45,756 bases of DNA from Gymnopilus junonius (Eukaryota; Basidiomycota; Agaricomycetes; Agaricales; Galerinaceae), in contig JADNYJ010000269.1 in assembly GCA_015501075.1 (NCBI GenBank), positions 1-45,756 of the forward strand, read 5' to 3'. The notes beneath the pieces were generated by a model. That model saw nothing but the letters and a program-made list of their open reading frames with translations. It did no database searches and was not told the DNA's origin. A program made the position numbers and the translations under genes. Below are positions 45,690 to 45,756 of the stretch, in pieces (within the stretch, counting starts at the first letter, position 1; the number at the start of each line of letters is the position of its first letter).

Positions 45690-45756
45690 CATCTCTGCTC
45701 CGACCTGAACCTTAAGTCACTAACGTTAATTGACTCTGGCTCTAGCCATTGTTTTT
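45690..45756 (+). CDS. Start of Pol, retropepsin active site (partial)
   Basis: The last 35 bases read SLTLIDSGSSHCF, the D-S-G active site of Ty3/gypsy aspartic proteases. The frame is the same as that of the gag core, but stops lie between, so I cannot say how Pol is expressed. The gene runs off the window. Confidence 0.7.

Larger units (their letters stand above)
43767..45756 (+). mobile_element. Ty3/gypsy LTR retrotransposon, 5' part
   Basis: The element begins with a 5' LTR, continues with gag carrying a zinc knuckle, and ends at the window edge just after the retropepsin active site LIDSGSSHCF (45726-45755). It lies inside the Tnp2 transposase frame, so it inserted after that transposon. 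Reverse transcriptase, RNase H, integrase and the 3' LTR are outside the window, so the family is inferred from gag and protease only. Confidence 0.85.

Overview
The window reads as nuclear DNA of a filamentous basidiomycete, most likely an agaricomycete. Genes are broken by many introns of about 45-62 nt with GT...AG ends. The gene set also fits: a HET-domain incompatibility gene, a secreted GH7 cellulase, cohesin SMC1, a TPR-CHAT caspase-like protein, a P-loop NTPase of the basidiomycete/Crinkler-like type, a Tnp2 (Transposase_21) DNA transposon and a Ty3/gypsy element. I cannot name the species from sequence alone.

Layout. 1-3.9 kb is gene-free, repeat-rich DNA with two TIR-bounded miniature elements and tRNA-like (SINE-type) segments. 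3.9-8.1 kb is a HET-domain gene cut in two by a 2,169-bp element with 18-bp perfect terminal inverted repeats; the element carries its own seven-exon gene of unknown function. 8.5-9.8 kb (minus) is an intact, secreted, short-loop GH7 glycoside hydrolase. 11.0-12.2 kb (plus) is an intact five-exon gene of unknown function. 12.46-17.38 kb (minus) is SMC1. 18.95-23.10 kb (plus) is a TPR-CHAT gene with nine nearly identical 135-bp coding repeats. 23.1-26.9 kb is weakly coding, with a partial tandem duplication of the 5' end of an unknown minus-strand gene. 26.88-30.10 kb (minus) is a P-loop NTPase whose upstream region is a mosaic of segments also found upstream of SMC1 and at 26.2 kb. 30.4-33.1 kb is AT-rich and holds a nearly perfect inverted repeat with 448-bp arms. 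33.2-37.3 kb (minus) holds unassigned coding-like fragments and a cytochrome P450 relic. 38.5-40.8 kb (plus) is a decayed gene resembling the fungal YML020W-type alpha/beta-hydrolase family. 41.1-43.8 kb is a Tnp2 transposase interrupted at 43,767 by the 5' LTR of a Ty3/gypsy element that runs off the window after the start of its protease.

Functional reading. Three genes belong to families tied to, or suspected in, fungal self/non-self recognition and regulated cell death: HET, TPR-CHAT and the CRN-like NTPase. Placing them in one system is inference. A pervasive technical signal also matters: reading frames of genes that should be intact, SMC1 above all, are broken by single missing bases, mostly in short homopolymers. 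Isolated frameshifts should therefore not be read as pseudogenisation. The insertion in HET, the nested retroelement and the in-frame stops are separate, genuine-looking lesions.
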